From positions 1,550,220 to 1,614,219 of the forward strand of contig JAJHZJ010000121.1 in the NCBI GenBank assembly GCA_023548195.1: a DNA stretch of 64,000 bases. The letters run 5' to 3'. Position 1 is the stretch's first letter. Every line of letters begins with the position of its first letter. The notes under the pieces were generated by a model, which had not been told where the DNA came from, did not search any database, and saw only the letters and a list, made by a program, of their open reading frames with translations. The DNA comes from Bettongia penicillata ogilbyi (Eukaryota; Chordata; Mammalia; Diprotodontia; Potoroidae). Shown here one piece after another: positions 1-11,115 of the stretch. A program made the translations under genes and the position numbers.

Positions 1-494
1 TTAGGTAATATTTCAATTCTCTTCTAATACATGAAAATCAATCAAATTAAGAAGTACTCTGGGCCTGCATTCAACCCATTGATTTACATACATATATTGT
101 CTTTCTCAGGTTGTCAATTCCTTGAGAATGGCTACTGCGTCCTTTTTATATTTGGATGATGCATTACACATAATCTTTATAAAAAATTTTTGAATTGCAT
201 CATCCTTGAGCTTTTTAACTGCTGATATAATCTGAAATTTGTATTTATAATCATTCAAACAAAAGGTCAACAGAGTATTCACTAGAAGCAAAGATCTTAA
301 GGAAATAGCAGTTTTTATGCAACTACCTTTTTCCTCCTCCATTTGCTTTTAAGCAATTTGAATCCTGAGCTTATTACACTTCTGAAATTTGAGGAAATTT
401 TATCTTGGGTCCTGAAGTCAATACTGACTTATTTTTAGATTCTGAGTTTGGTCAAGGCTCTAAAAATGTTGATGAAGCTGACTTAAAAACTGAT
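1..494. other. Intronic sequence, nothing recognised
   Basis: AT-rich sequence upstream of the first FARP1 exon in the window. I see no exon, no conserved RNA and no repeat family that I can name. A short open frame on the minus strand has no recognisable similarity and no low-entropy or domain-like composition, so I treat it as chance. Confidence 0.5.
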
Positions 495-1640
495 AGACAT
501 TCGGGCATAAAGGCCTCATTTCTAGAATACGTAGAGAACTGAGTCAAATGTACAACAATACAAGTTATTCCCCAATTGATAAATGGTCACAGGATATGAA
601 CAGGCAATTTTCAGAGGAAGAAATTAAAGATAACTATAATCATATGAAAAAAATGCTCTGAATAACTTTTGATTAGAGAGATGCAAATCAAAACAACTCT
701 GAGGTACCACATCACATCTATCAGATTGGCAAATATGACAGAACAGGAAGATGATAAATATTGGAGAAGACCTGGGAGAGTTGGAACACTAATTCGCTGT
801 TGGTGGAGCTGTGAACTGATCCAACCATTCTGGAGAGCAATTTGGAACTATGCCCAAAGGGCTAAAAAATTGTGCATACCCTTTGACCCAGCAATAGCGC
901 TTCTAGGACTGTATCCCCAAGAGATCATAAAAATGGGAAAGGGTCCCACATGTACAAAAGTATTTATAGCAGCTCTCTTTGTGGTGACCAAAACCTGGAA
1001 ATCAAGGGGATGCCCATCAACTGGGGAATAGCTGAATAAATTGTGGTATATGAATGTAATGGAATACTATTGTGCTGTAAGAAATGATGAACAGGAAGAC
1101 TTCAGAGAGGCCTGGAAAGACTTATATGATTCGATGCTGAGCGAAGGGAGCAGAACCAGAACTTTGAGTACAGCAATGACCACAGTGTGCAAGAGTTTTT
1201 TCTGGTAGACTTGGAACATCATAGCAATGCAAGGACTTAAAAAAAGATTTCCCAATGGTCTTCTAAGGCAAAATGCCTTCCACATCCAGAGAAAGAACTG
1301 TGGAATTCAATCGCAGAATGTAGCAGATCATTTTGCATGTGTGTGTATGCGTGCATGTGTGTGTGTGTGTGTGTGTGTGTAGTATGTTTTGGTTTGTTAT
1401 ATGATCTCTCCCATTCATTTTAGTTCTACACAACATGACTGTAGTGGAAATGTATTTAATAAGAATATATATGTAGATTCTATGTAGAATTGTATGCTAT
1501 CTTGGGGAGGGAGGGGAGAGGTGTGGGGTAGGTAGAGGGGGAAAAAATCAAAAAAATTGATAGACATTTTGTTATAGATTATTTCCCATTGAAACATAGG
1601 TATTTTATATATCATAGTATTTACCTTCAATTTATGGTCA
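495..1640 (+). mobile_element. L1 LINE fragment, ORF2 3' end plus 3' UTR
   Basis: A 5'-truncated, decayed L1 of the marsupial type in sense orientation. The strand reads the last part of L1 ORF2 (frame open at 669-1031, with short motifs such as IREMQIKTT, RYHIT, CWWSCELIQPFWRAIW and IPFDPAIALLGLYP). These match the C-terminal region of L1 ORF2 downstream of the reverse transcriptase. The frame is broken by a stop at 1029-1031 and later indels. After that comes the typical 3' UTR, ending in a G-rich segment and an A-rich tail near 1540-1560. A TG microsatellite has grown inside it. It is a dead insertion in a FARP1 intron. Family assignment is from remembered L1 sequence; boundaries are approximate. 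Confidence 0.85.
1336..1380. repeat. (TG)n microsatellite
   Basis: Interrupted then pure TG dinucleotide run within the 3' UTR of the L1 fragment. Seen directly. Confidence 0.97.
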
Positions 1641-1684
1641 TTGAGATGATTGCATTAGTGGCAAGTTAGTTATCAGGAAGGTTG

Positions 1685-1815
1685 AACAGTGTAATGTATT
1701 TGAAGGAGCAATTCAATTGGAATCAAAAGACCTGAGCTTCACTTCTACTCTAGTCACTCTCTACATGTGTAACTTTGTATAAGTTATTGGACTTCTCTTA
1801 CCTTCAGTTTCCATT
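1685..1815 (+). repeat. MIR/CORE-SINE-like fragment
   Basis: Shows the usual order of a MIR-type CORE-SINE: a 'rest' region reading 'tcaaaagacctgagcttca', then 'tctagtcactctctacatgtgtaac', a 'gttattggacttctctt' block and 'cttcagtttcc'. It is diverged, so age is probably pre-marsupial. Sense orientation relative to FARP1. Confidence 0.5.
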
Positions 1816-1817
1816 TG

Positions 1818-3500
1818 GTAGTGGTTTCACTACCAAAATCACTGAATTACAGAATTTGTGAGTGGAAGGGACCTCTTTGGTCATCTGGTCCAAAGTATAA
1901 AGGAATTCCCACCTCCCCACCATATATAGCCAACAGGCAGTCCAGCCTGTGCTTGAACGTCACCAAGGAACTGGATCCACCACCTGTTGAGGCAACTTAT
2001 TATACTCTGGGACAACTCTAATTGTTAGGAAGTATTTCCTGAAATCAAGCCTAATGACCTCCCATTGCTCCTGATTTTGCCCTCTAGGGCCAAACAGCAC
2101 AAATCTAATCCTTCTTCCATGTGACAACTCTTCATGTTTTTGAAAATAGTGATTATATTCTTCCTTGGGTTTTCTCCAGGTTAATCAGGCTCAGTTCCTT
2201 GAACCAGTTTTCATATAACATGGGTCTCAAAGCCTGTCACCAACCTATCTTTATACTACATGGATTCAAGTGCCTTTCACCATCCTGATTCCCTTCTTCT
2301 GAATATTCTCTATCTTATGAACATCCTTTTAAAATCATGGTGCCCAGAACTGAACACAGTATTCCAGATTAGATCTTGTCATACTACAATGGGACAGTCA
2401 CCTCCCTATTCCTGGAAACTATGTCCCTCTTAATGTGGTCTCAAATTCCAATACGAGAGTCCTGACTTCTTGAGCATGCAGGCTATTAAAAAACCCTAGA
2501 ACTTTTTTAGGACTGCTATGTAATCCTGTCTTCCCCATCTTATACTTGTGAAGGTTTTTTATTTTTTTTTTTAACCAAGTGCCCTACTTTACATTTACCC
2601 TGTTAAATTTCATTTTCTTAGATATCCAGCACAATGGTCTAGACCTTCAAGATTGTTTTGGATCCTTAGGCCATCTCCAATAGACTGTCTCCTTAGTAGT
2701 CTCCTCCAGTTTGGTGCCATGTCTACATTTATCCATGTCATAGATTTAAAAGTGTTAAATAGCACAGGATCAAGCACAACTCACAAGAGCACCTCCACTT
2801 AAAGTTTCCTGTGTTGATAGTGAATCACTAACTACCTCTTTCAGTCTGTCTAACCAAATCTGAATGGATCTAGTCTCTATCTCGCTGTATTCTCTACAAG
2901 AACTTATCACAAAATTTGCTAACATCTAGGTGTTCAAAACACTCCCCTCATTGACTAGTGTAGTAGTGCTATGGAAATGAGTGATTTGTTCTCAGTGAAA
3001 CCTTCCTGTCTCATTATAAGCATCCCTTTCCTATCTAGAGGCTTACTCACCACCTTTTTAATCTGAGATCTGTTTTAGAATTTTCCTAGGAATTGCAGTC
3101 AAGTTCGTTGGAGTGTGGCTTGTAGACTCTTCTCCCCCTTTTTTGAAAACTGATGCAATATTTGCCTTCTTTGTGGTACCTTTCCTGTTTTCTGTGATCT
3201 TTCTCTTGTCACTAACAATAGCTCAGCAATCACATCTGCTACTTCTTTCAAGACTTGAACGTATAGTTCATTTGGATCTGGTGATCTGAATTCTTTAAGG
3301 TGCTCTCTTCTAATCTTACTGATCTTAAGTATCAGCTACCTTTCAGTGATTTTTTTATTCTGTCTTTTCCAGTGTTAAAGCCACTGTCCATTGCAGAAAA
3401 AATAGAAATAAAGTAGGAGTGGAGCACCTTTACCTTCAGTTATCATTGCCCCATCCACACCAGGCAAAAGTCGTATCCCTTTTCTGATCCTTCATTTTGT
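1818..3500 (-). mobile_element. L3/CR1-family LINE relic, antisense
   Basis: A long (about 1.7 kb) antisense copy of a CR1-clade non-LTR retrotransposon. Blocks typical of the reverse complement of CR1/L3 occur in the right order: 'ggaagggacctctttggtcat' near 1865, 'ctaattgttaggaagt' near 2018, 'tgcccagaactgaacacagt' at 2341, 'gttaaatttcattttctta' near 2602, 'gaattttcctaggaattgca' near 3078 and 'tttggatctggtgatctgaa' near 3271. On the minus strand this is the C-terminal half of the reverse transcriptase ORF plus the 3' end. It is riddled with stops, so it is an ancient inactive copy. Name (L3 versus another CR1 lineage) is uncertain. Confidence 0.85.
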
Positions 3501-3529
3501 TCTCCTGCCTCCAATTATTTTGGATTCAT

Positions 3530-3665
3530 CTTGAAAATATTTTGTATGTAGCCATATTGTACATATTGTCTCAGCATAAAATGTAAATTTCCACTTTTGC
3601 TTTTGTTTCCCAAGACCCTAACATGGTATCTGGTACACGGTGCTTAAGAAATGCGTCTTAGTCGA
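3530..3665 (+). mobile_element. L2 LINE 3' end
   Basis: Reads like the 3' end of L2: a 'tgtctcagcataaaatgtaa' block, then 'ccctaacatggtatctggta' and 'ggtgcttaagaaatgc' where L2 consensus has 'agtaggcgcttaataaatgc'. Short, diverged and followed by a MIR-like tail to about 3790. Confidence 0.6.
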
Positions 3666-4340
3666 TTTATTCATTTGTAAAATGGGGGTATGATAATCCT
3701 TGCCCTATCCACTTAGCTCACCAGATTGTGAGAATTAAATGTTATGTGAAAGCCATTTGTAAATGTCAAAGCAATATGAAAATGGAAATGACTCCATAGC
3801 ACAGTTATTTACAAAACAAAACAAAAAAAAAAGCTGTGCACCAGATAATGTGCCTTGAAAAAGTCTCATGTGACAGTCTGAAAGGTAGGTCAGGTCCTGA
3901 CCCCACAACCCTGCTATTATGAAGGATTCCATTGGCTTTTCTTTGCTTTTAAGACATGATGATGCTATAATCCCTGTTCTCTAAAGTATGGTTCTGAACT
4001 GGGTTTACAGGGCTAGGTCTATTGTAAATGACTGAAAAACTTGTTTTAACACAATGGCTTTTTTGCTTTTGTATAACCTTAAAGGAAATTCTTTGAGATT
4101 TTGCAAATTGGCAGAATTTGAAGTAGACATTTGGGGTTTTGAATTACATGAGCAATAGAGCTTTTGTTCCAGCTGCTAGACTTTGGGTAGAAATGAAAGG
4201 GAGTTTGGATATCATCTGATCAGCTAGCCTCAGTGTTTGGATGAAATGCTTCTTTATGTCCCTAGAGAAGCCACTTAATCCCAAATTAATAGATGTAGGG
4301 AATTCAATTCTTCTGCCCTTTTTAATTTTTGTTTTATAAG

Positions 4341-4488
4341 TGGACAAACACCAGCAGAATCAGATTTCCAGCTCCTAGAGATTGCTCGCCGGTTGGAGAT
4401 GTATGGAATCCGGTTGCACCCAGCGAAGGACCGGGAAGGTACGAAGATCAACCTGGCTGTTGCTAACACAGGAATTCTAGTGTTTCAG
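4341..4488 (+). CDS. FARP1: FARP1 exon: FERM F2/F3 junction
   Basis: Coding exon of 148 bases, entered after one acceptor AG (4339-4340) and left at CAG|GTGAGA. It starts with the last base of a split codon, then 49 codons; the leaving phase is 0. The peptide runs from [20 protein letters not shown] through [16 protein letters not shown] to [13 protein letters not shown]. This is the end of the FERM F2 lobe and the beginning of the F3 (PTB/PH-like) lobe; '[15 protein letters not shown]' and '[12 protein letters not shown]' are FERM hallmarks. The near-identity to FARP1, rather than FARP2 (which has MASDREGTKIQLAVSHMG here), identifies the gene. The FERM module binds membrane proteins and lipids. 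Upstream exons are outside the window. Confidence 0.96.
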
Positions 4489-4724
4489 GTGAGAGCCACT
4501 TCAGAATACTGTTCACATCCCTTAACTAGGAGAGGGGAAGAAAATTGGGCCTTTGAGCTCAATTCCAGATTAACTGTTTATTGAAAATGGTGGAAAGGAT
4601 CGGACAACATACCCTTTCATTGTTATTTTTTGGTGAGAGATGGTAAATCCATTCTCTCCCCTGCCCCCCACATACTTTTCTGTTTACTTACTCTATCACT
4701 TTGGTCTATGTCCTAGAGAGAGGC

Positions 4725-4900
4725 CAGGGTGGCACAGTAGAAAGAAAAGCCTGCTTTGGAACCAAGAAAAACCTTTTACACTTCCTGGCTGTCACTCAAA
4801 GTCTGATCAAGTCTCTTAACCTCGCAACAATGATATAGGCAGATCTCGAAGATTTTAAATATTAAAAGAAGGTGAAACTTCCTACACTGGTAGAAAGTGT
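4725..4900 (+). repeat. CORE-SINE-like fragment
   Basis: 'gggtggcacagtagaaag' head, then a 'caagtctcttaacctcg' block and a 3' part 'gattttaaatattaaaagaa ggtgaa' followed by 'cctacactggtagaaagtg'. This matches an older mammalian/marsupial tRNA-derived SINE body in sense orientation. Diverged. Confidence 0.55.
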
Positions 4901-6969
4901 TTCTTATTAAATCATAATTAATTAAATTATAATTAATGCTAATTAAGTCATAGGTCTAGTTTCTTTCACTATCTCTCTACAGTTAACTCCCGCATCCAAT
5001 TTAATTAGCATTTTTCCATATAATTAAGGAATCCTCATTTAAGGATTTATTTGGGTTATGAGAGCCTAGAAATTCATAATTCTTGCTGAGATCAACATAT
5101 GACATCTAATGTATCAAAAAACATGTAGTATTAAGTCATACTTTTTCCCTCAGCCCAGGAAATAGCTTCTGCATTATTGAATTTTTTTCACAATGCTACT
5201 CTGGAGTAAGGTCTTAGTAATTTCATTCCAATCATGATATTTTCAATGATAGTGATTGAGGCTATATCTAGTTATAATTATTTTGTGAAATGTAGAATAT
5301 ACATGATGCATATGCACGTGTATACATATAATTTGTACACCTACATACCTGTATAATCATACATACATATAGACATGCCAGACCTGTAAATTTAAGAAAT
5401 GCACTAGAGGAGATATTCATACTATTACAGTTATTATATCAACATAACTGACCAGCAGATAAACCTGGTAAACATTCTTGTTGACCTGTTGGCCAGTGCT
5501 GTCCATATTTAACTCTGCCTCTTCTGATCACAGGAACCCAAAAATCATTCAGTGACCCGCTGTGATCTAGAGCATAAGCTCTCTTGACCTTAGATGTAAC
5601 CATATTAGATCCGTGCTTTTCTTACCAAATGAAAGCAATTAGCAATCTTTCATTTTCAGGCATTGGTGGAAGAAACATCTTTGCTTTCCTCAAATATTAT
5701 GGTGTCTTATGATTAAATTTCATCAAATTTCTTGAATTGTCGTTAACCATTACATACCTATATTGTCAAGTTTTCTTCAAATCAGGAAAAATAATATTGT
5801 GAGGGCTTATTTCAGAGCTTTACTCTTCTCACATTTTAAGATGGACATTGATATTTTGTTGTTGCACTTTGAGGGTTAATTACCAGCTGGTTATTTGAGG
5901 TTTCAAAGAGGATTCAAAGAAATGTCTCTTTCTGTATCAAATAGCTTTCATAATGTTACTATCTGCTTATGATATGTGGCAGGAAGGATCTGCCTTCCAA
6001 AAACTTTTTCTAATAGGCAAATGCAGCACTTGATGAGATCCCTACTGCAAAAGTGAATATATATTTTCCTATAAAATATTACAATTCCAAAGTAACACTA
6101 ATCTACTATAAAGACTAAAAAAAAATTAAAATTTCCCTCCAAATCCTATTCCTTATAGCATTATTAAGTTGCTTCCCTTTCAATATAAGTAATTTGAATA
6201 TTGGAAATTACATAGTAAAGTCATAATGTAAAAGTACTGCATACTAAAGTTAACCTTCTTGCTAGTCCTTCATTTATTTATTCCTATTATTTTTGAATTT
6301 TCTGCCCTTTTGATTAGGATTTCCTTACTAAATATGACTTAATTGCCAAGACACCAGAAGCCAAAGATATAGTAATATATCTATACCAATCATACAGACT
6401 GTACATTAGACTTAATGAATGCCTGTCTTATAGTTCAATTACTTGTGTTTTCCAAGATCAACCTTGTTCCTAACTCTTGGCTGTGTCATTCCAAGTTCAA
6501 GTGACACTGGAATCAAGAAATTTGAATTTTTCAAGGTCAATTCAAGACATAGTAAATTCCTATTGTCCTTAGATTTGGTGGTGGACATTGTATTCAAACA
6601 AAAGAAAGCAAAACAAACACTAGAAAGCAAACCCTAAGCAAAGCATTTCTGAGTGGGTCAAATGAATTCCAGGGTAAAATTCTAGTGTAAAAGTAATGAT
6701 AATATATCAGATCCTCAGAGCTTCCATTACCCATCGATCAGTTGGTTTAATTGAACCAGAGAACTCAACTTCATCCCTGTATATTCCAAGGCTTTGTTAA
6801 GGGTGTAATTCACATGAGTCTAACCAGCTTTTGTAGGAACACAGTTGTATCCCTAATGAACTGGAGATGTGTTGATGTCCTTTTATGATTTGTGGACATA
6901 GTCCTTGAATTTGCTGTTATACTTCATTGGATGGCTATGTGTTTTATTGGATGGTTTTGTGTTTCTTAG
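4901..6969. other. Intronic AT-rich sequence
   Basis: No exon or clear transposon seen. Contains an AT-rich alternating purine-pyrimidine patch around 5290-5380 (cat/tac repeats). Two overlapping short frames at 6439-6637 on opposite strands have no resemblance to a protein I know. The last 60 bases before 6970 hold the branch/pyrimidine region of the next exon. Confidence 0.45.
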
Positions 6970-7065
6970 GGTTTTACTAAGATCAATGCCTTCAATTGGG
7001 CGAAGGTGAGGAAGCTGAGCTTCAAAAGGAAACGTTTTCTTATCAAGCTGCGCCCTGATGCTAAT
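6970..7065 (+). CDS. FARP1: FARP1 exon: FERM F3 lobe
   Basis: A 96-base symmetric exon (phase 0 in and out, 32 codons) between TTCTTAG and AAT|GTAAGT. The peptide begins [20 protein letters not shown] and ends [12 protein letters not shown]. This is the central beta-sheet of the FERM F3 (PTB-like) lobe. The 'W.[16 protein letters not shown]' core is typical of FARP/4.1-type FERM domains and rich in basic residues that can face membrane phosphoinositides. Because the length is a multiple of three, skipping would keep the frame but would wreck F3 folding. Confidence 0.97.
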
Positions 7066-7329
7066 GTAAGTGGATCAGGGAAGTTTAGGGGAGACTTAAT
7101 TTGGTTATTCCAGTAAAAATGAAATAAATACTTAGGGTCTGTCTGTGGTTTATTGAATTAAATTTGAAGAATTGATTTTGACAGTTACTAAGATACCCTT
7201 GTGAATTGGAGTTGGATGCGAGGTGGGGGAGCAGGGGGGCGCGGTCTTTATAATTAGAAAATGCATCCAAATGGGAAAGTACCTTCTTAACTGTCATCTT
7301 TATGAGTGGCGATAGCAGTTAGTAGATAG

Positions 7330-7490
7330 GATATTTCACATTGGGAAGACTCAAGTTCATAAACCACATCAGACGTTTTCTAGCAGTGTGATCCTACATA
7401 AGTCACAATGCTTTTCTTTGCTTTGTTGTTCTCATTTTTAAAAGGAGAGGGTTAAGCTTAAATTCCTTTCTGTTTCTAAATCTCTAATCC
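7330..7490 (+). repeat. Possible MIR-like fragment
   Basis: Order of weak matches: 'gaagactcaagttcata', 'tagcagtgtgatcctacata', 'agtcacaatgcttttc', then a purine-rich 'aaaggagagggttaagctta'. Consistent with a decayed MIR-type SINE, but without alignment this is a tentative call. Confidence 0.35.
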
Positions 7491-8280
7491 TTAATAAAGA
7501 GAAAATGTACTAGCAACTGCATAAGGGTAGGTAGAGCGTCTGAGGGTAGTGGTATAACTTATTTTTATAAATCCAAGAAATCCCCTTCCGTGTACATTGC
7601 TGTACTCTTGGGACCCCAACCAACATTGCCACCTAGAAAAAGCTACTTCTGATATCCACAAGGAACAGAAAATACCCTCCCAAGTCTCTTCCTCCCCACT
7701 GTCCCTTTTTCTTCTTATCATCCTTATTACCTAACTGGAGCCCTTGGTACCCTAAAAGTATCTACCAGCGCAAGAGTTCCTACCTCCTCCTCCTCCATTT
7801 TAAGCCTTCTACACTTCTGTTCCATGGACCCCTACTCCCCACCTGAGTCTATAGTAGCATAGTAATAACTCAGACCAATCAATTCCTCAGAGATAGACAT
7901 TCCCTCTTCTAGGAGATGGCAGGGGGAGACTTTGCTCTTATGATGGGGTCTATGGAAATACCAAATGCATTTCTGGTATCTACTTTAAATATGAACTATG
8001 TTTAATCATAAAAAATGGTGTTACAGATGATGATTAGATTCTTATATTATTATTATGGACTAAATAGGCTTTTTTAGTCTGACCTGGGTACTCAGTCCTA
8101 TTTGCAGTATTCTTTCTATGTAAAAATGCACTCTTAACTTGCAAATAGTTCACCAAAAATGAGATTTTGAAATATAATCTGTTTGTTTCTTGGGCATCGT
8201 ATGTCAGGTAAACTCCCTATGAAAATTTGGCCCTCTTGAGAATTATAGGAACTATTGTTCTAGATAGATGCCTACATATA

Positions 8281-8515
8281 TGGGCAGCTAGGTGGCCCAG
8301 TGGAAAGAGTGCTGGTCCTGGAGTCAGGAAGACCTCAGTTAGAATCTGACCTCAAACACTTACTGATTGTGGGCAAGTCACTTTACCCTGTTTGCCTCTG
8401 TTTCCTCATCTGTAAAATGAGCTGGAGAAGGAAATGGTGAACCACTCCACTATTTTTGCTAAGAAAATCCCAAATGAGATCACGATTGAAACAAGTAAAC
8501 CACAACAAATAAACA
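8281..8515 (+). repeat. Marsupial tRNA-derived CORE-SINE, near full length
   Basis: A well-preserved SINE in sense orientation. It begins 'gggcagctaggtggcccagt', followed by the tRNA-like B-box area 'ggagtcaggaagacctcagt', then the CORE part 'gggcaagtcactttaccctg', 'tttcctcatctgtaaaatga', and the tail 'gctggagaaggaaatggtga' to 'aagaaaatcccaaatgagat'. This type is abundant in marsupial genomes and is the best single clue to the organism. It ends in an A-rich stretch that merges with a tetranucleotide repeat. Confidence 0.85.
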
Positions 8516-8590
8516 TATACATACACACGGGTGTATGTATGTAGATAGATACTGGATGGATGGATGGATAGATGAATGGATAGACATAGC
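8515..8590. repeat. Compound (ATAC/GATA/GGAT)n microsatellite
   Basis: Runs of 'atacatacac', 'gtatgtatgtagatagata' and 'ggatggatggatggata' just after the A-rich tail of the SINE, a usual origin for microsatellites. Confidence 0.85.
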
Positions 8591-9205
8591 CTTTTAAGTT
8601 ATTGGTAGTTAATGGTAAAAAGAGATATATTAGGACCCTTAGGACCCTAAAGAATATCTCTGTATCCTATTTCTAGAAACAAAATATGTAGACTTGTTAG
8701 CTTAAGGTGGGGCTTTGGTTCGCCTAGAATTGACATTCCTTTCCAAAAGGCACCTGATTGCCTCCCTTAGGCCTGACACACATGCCAAGAAGACATAAGA
8801 TAGTGTCCCAACATTGGCATGAAACCTAAGGAAGAAAAGTTATGAGCCTTAGCCACTAAGGCTTTTCAAGAGTTTCTATACTTAGGCATATCTAAGCATA
8901 ATTACAAATAAAGAATGTATATTCTGTTTTTGAATCCTATTAAAGAAATTTGATGCATCTTTGTTAGTTCTTCTGAGCAGGATTATGTGTGTGGAGAATT
9001 AAATGTACGTGTGAAATTATGACTTAGATCATCACTGACAAAGGTAATTGCCAAACACTGAAAGGGAATGTTTACCCTAGTGAATTCAAAAGTGGAATGG
9101 AATATGACTTACTACTTCCCATTCTCTTTCTTTTTTGAATAGCTCAGTCAATTTTTGTGGAGGTGATAAGAGGAAATACAAAGTCATAATTTTTATTCTC
9201 TTTAG
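8591..9205. other. Intronic sequence, no gene seen
   Basis: Contains a small tandem duplication 'aggacccttaggacccta' near 8632-8650. Otherwise unique-looking intron leading to the acceptor of the next exon. Confidence 0.45.
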
Positions 9206-9369
9206 AGCTCATACCAGGACACTTTGGAGTTCTTAATGGCCAGTAGGGATTTCTGCAAGTCCTTCTGGAAAATATGTGTGGAACATCATGCCTTTTTCAG
9301 ACTTTTTGAAGAGCCTAAACCAAAGCCTAAGCCTGTTCTCTTCACAAGAGGATCATCATTTAGGTTCAG
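9206..9369 (+). CDS. FARP1: FARP1 exon: end of FERM F3 into FA region
   Basis: A 164-base exon between TTTAG and CAG|GTAAGG, entered in phase 0, leaving two bases of a serine codon. Encodes [20 protein letters not shown], then the C-terminal F3 helix ([16 protein letters not shown]), a run of alternating Lys-Pro (PKPKPKPV) and [10 protein letters not shown]. The helix with C-K-x-F-W-K-x-C-V-E-H-H is the usual end of FERM. 'GSSFRF' starts the FERM-adjacent (FA) motif found in 4.1-related proteins, a region often controlled by phosphorylation. The sequence is essentially that of mammalian FARP1. Confidence 0.97.
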
Positions 9370-10059
9370 GTAAGGGAGAATCTATCTCCAAGACCTATTA
9401 CCACAATTTGTCATTTCTGAACTATTTCAGTGAAAGTTTCACTTGAATTGAATTCCTTCTATGACTGAAATGTTAGAATTTACAACTGATACAATGTTGT
9501 TTTTGTAGTAGAGGCCCTACCTGAAACCCATTAGCCTCTGCAAGTGATGAAAACTAAGGTCTTTCCCTGAGCTGTCCAAGTGGTAGGAATCAGGTACTTT
9601 CAAAGCAAAGCCCTTTGATATCCACTTTCATATTTGCCTTCAACATTAGATTTAAAACTGTAAAAACAACCTTTCTTTCTAGGAGTGACAATAACTTAAT
9701 AATCTCTGTAGAATCTGAGGTATCTTATTACACTTACCTGTCTAAAAAGGAAGAGTATACAGCAGTGGCAATGCCTATAATTATGCAGTAACAAAACACA
9801 GAATCTTCATGAACAATGCTTTCAGAAATGGGACCTTCTCACCTCTCCCCATTCACTAGTGAAACCCAGAGCCAAAATGAGAAGGAGAGGATTCTGTTGT
9901 TATTATTTTCATTTCTGACCCATTGAAAAGTTTATTTCAAGTGTAACAGCTCACTGTTGTAGAAGAAAGGAAACAAGATGATAAATGTTTGTGTTTATCA
10001 GTATAAATGGGAACAATTGTGTATTCTTTCTCTTCCCATAACGGTGGTTTTTATCCTAG
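9370..10059. other. Intronic sequence
   Basis: Short intron of 690 bases between the end of F3 and the FA exon. No transposon or RNA gene recognised. The polypyrimidine tract before 10060 is interrupted ('tggtttttatcctag'). Confidence 0.5.
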
Positions 10060-10128
10060 CGGTCGGACTCAGAAGCAGGTTCTTGACTATGTTAAAGAAG
10101 GAGGACATAAGAAAGTTCCATTTGAAAG
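10060..10128 (+). CDS. FARP1: FARP1 exon: FERM-adjacent (FA) motif
   Basis: A small 69-base exon (TCCTAG acceptor, AAG|GTAAGA donor). The first base completes the serine codon from the previous exon. Peptide: (S)GRTQKQVLDYVKEGGHKKVP followed by FE, with two bases of the next arginine codon. '(F)SGRTQKQ' is the FA signature directly after the FERM domain. In FARP proteins this segment links FERM to the disordered middle of the protein. Confidence 0.96.
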
Positions 10129-10344
10129 GTAAGAGAACTTTGATGCTATTTATGATTTAAGGGTAATGATACTCTTTAGGTAACCTTTCATTGCTGCCAA
10201 TAATGTCAGTCTCCATGAAGGTTCAGTGTCCCATCACAGACTTGCTGCTTCTCAACTATATTCCCAACTCCTAGACTGACCTGGGCAAGTAAACTCCTCT
10301 TGTCTATTGTTTATTTTTTCAGTATCTTCTCAAGATTTCTTTTT

Positions 10345-11115
10345 TTCTAATACTATTTCATTTTTTTCAATATTTCCCCAATCACATGTAAAAATCGTTT
10401 TTTAACATTTAAAAAAATATTTTGAGTTCCAAATTCTATCCCCTTCTCTCCCCTCACCACCCCTTGAGATGGTAAGCAGTCTGATAGGTTATGCATATAC
10501 AATCATGCATATGCAATCATGCAAAACATTTCCATATTTGTCATTTTTTGGAAAGAAATTTAAAAAAGCAAGGAAGAGAAGAAGGGAAGGAGGGAGGAAG
10601 GAAAAATAGTATGCTTTAGTCTGTATTCAAACTCTATCAGTTCTTTCTCTGGAAGTGGATAATATTTTTGCATCATTAGTCCTTTGAGATTGTTTTGAAT
10701 CACTGTATTACTGAGAATAGCTAAGTTATTCACAGTTTATCATACAGTCTTGCTGCTACTATATACAGTTTTCTCCTGGTTCTACTTACTCACTTCACTC
10801 TGTTTCAGTTCATGTAAGTCTTTTCAGTTTTTTTTCCTGAAATCATCTTGCTCATCATTTCTTATAGCATAGTAATATTGCATAACAATCTTATATCACT
10901 TGTTCAGCTGTTATCCAGTTGATGGGCATCCCTTAAATTTTCAATTCTTAGCCCATTGCAAAAGAAGCTGCTATAAATATTTTTATACAAATAGATTCTT
11001 TCCCCCTTTTAAAAAAAAAATCTCTTTGGGTTATAGATCTATTATAGTCATGTACAGTTTTATAGGCCTTTGGGCATAGTTCCAAATTGTTCTCCAGAGT
11101 GACTGGATCCGTTCA
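10345..11115 (-). mobile_element. L1 LINE 3' end, antisense
   Basis: Reverse complement of the marsupial L1 3' end. Characteristic blocks run 'ttttgagttccaaattctat' near 10421, 'gagatggtaagcagtctgat' near 10466, 'tcagttctttctctggaagt', 'ttcagctgttatccagttga', 'tgatgggcatcccttaaatt' and 'gggcatagttccaaattgtt' near 11073. On the minus strand this is the end of ORF2 and the 3' UTR. A GGAA-rich patch lies within it at 10565-10610. Inactive, 5'-truncated. Confidence 0.85.

Noticed and set aside
669..1031. 120-codon + strand frame
   Set aside because: It is the decayed C-terminal part of L1 ORF2, not a host gene.
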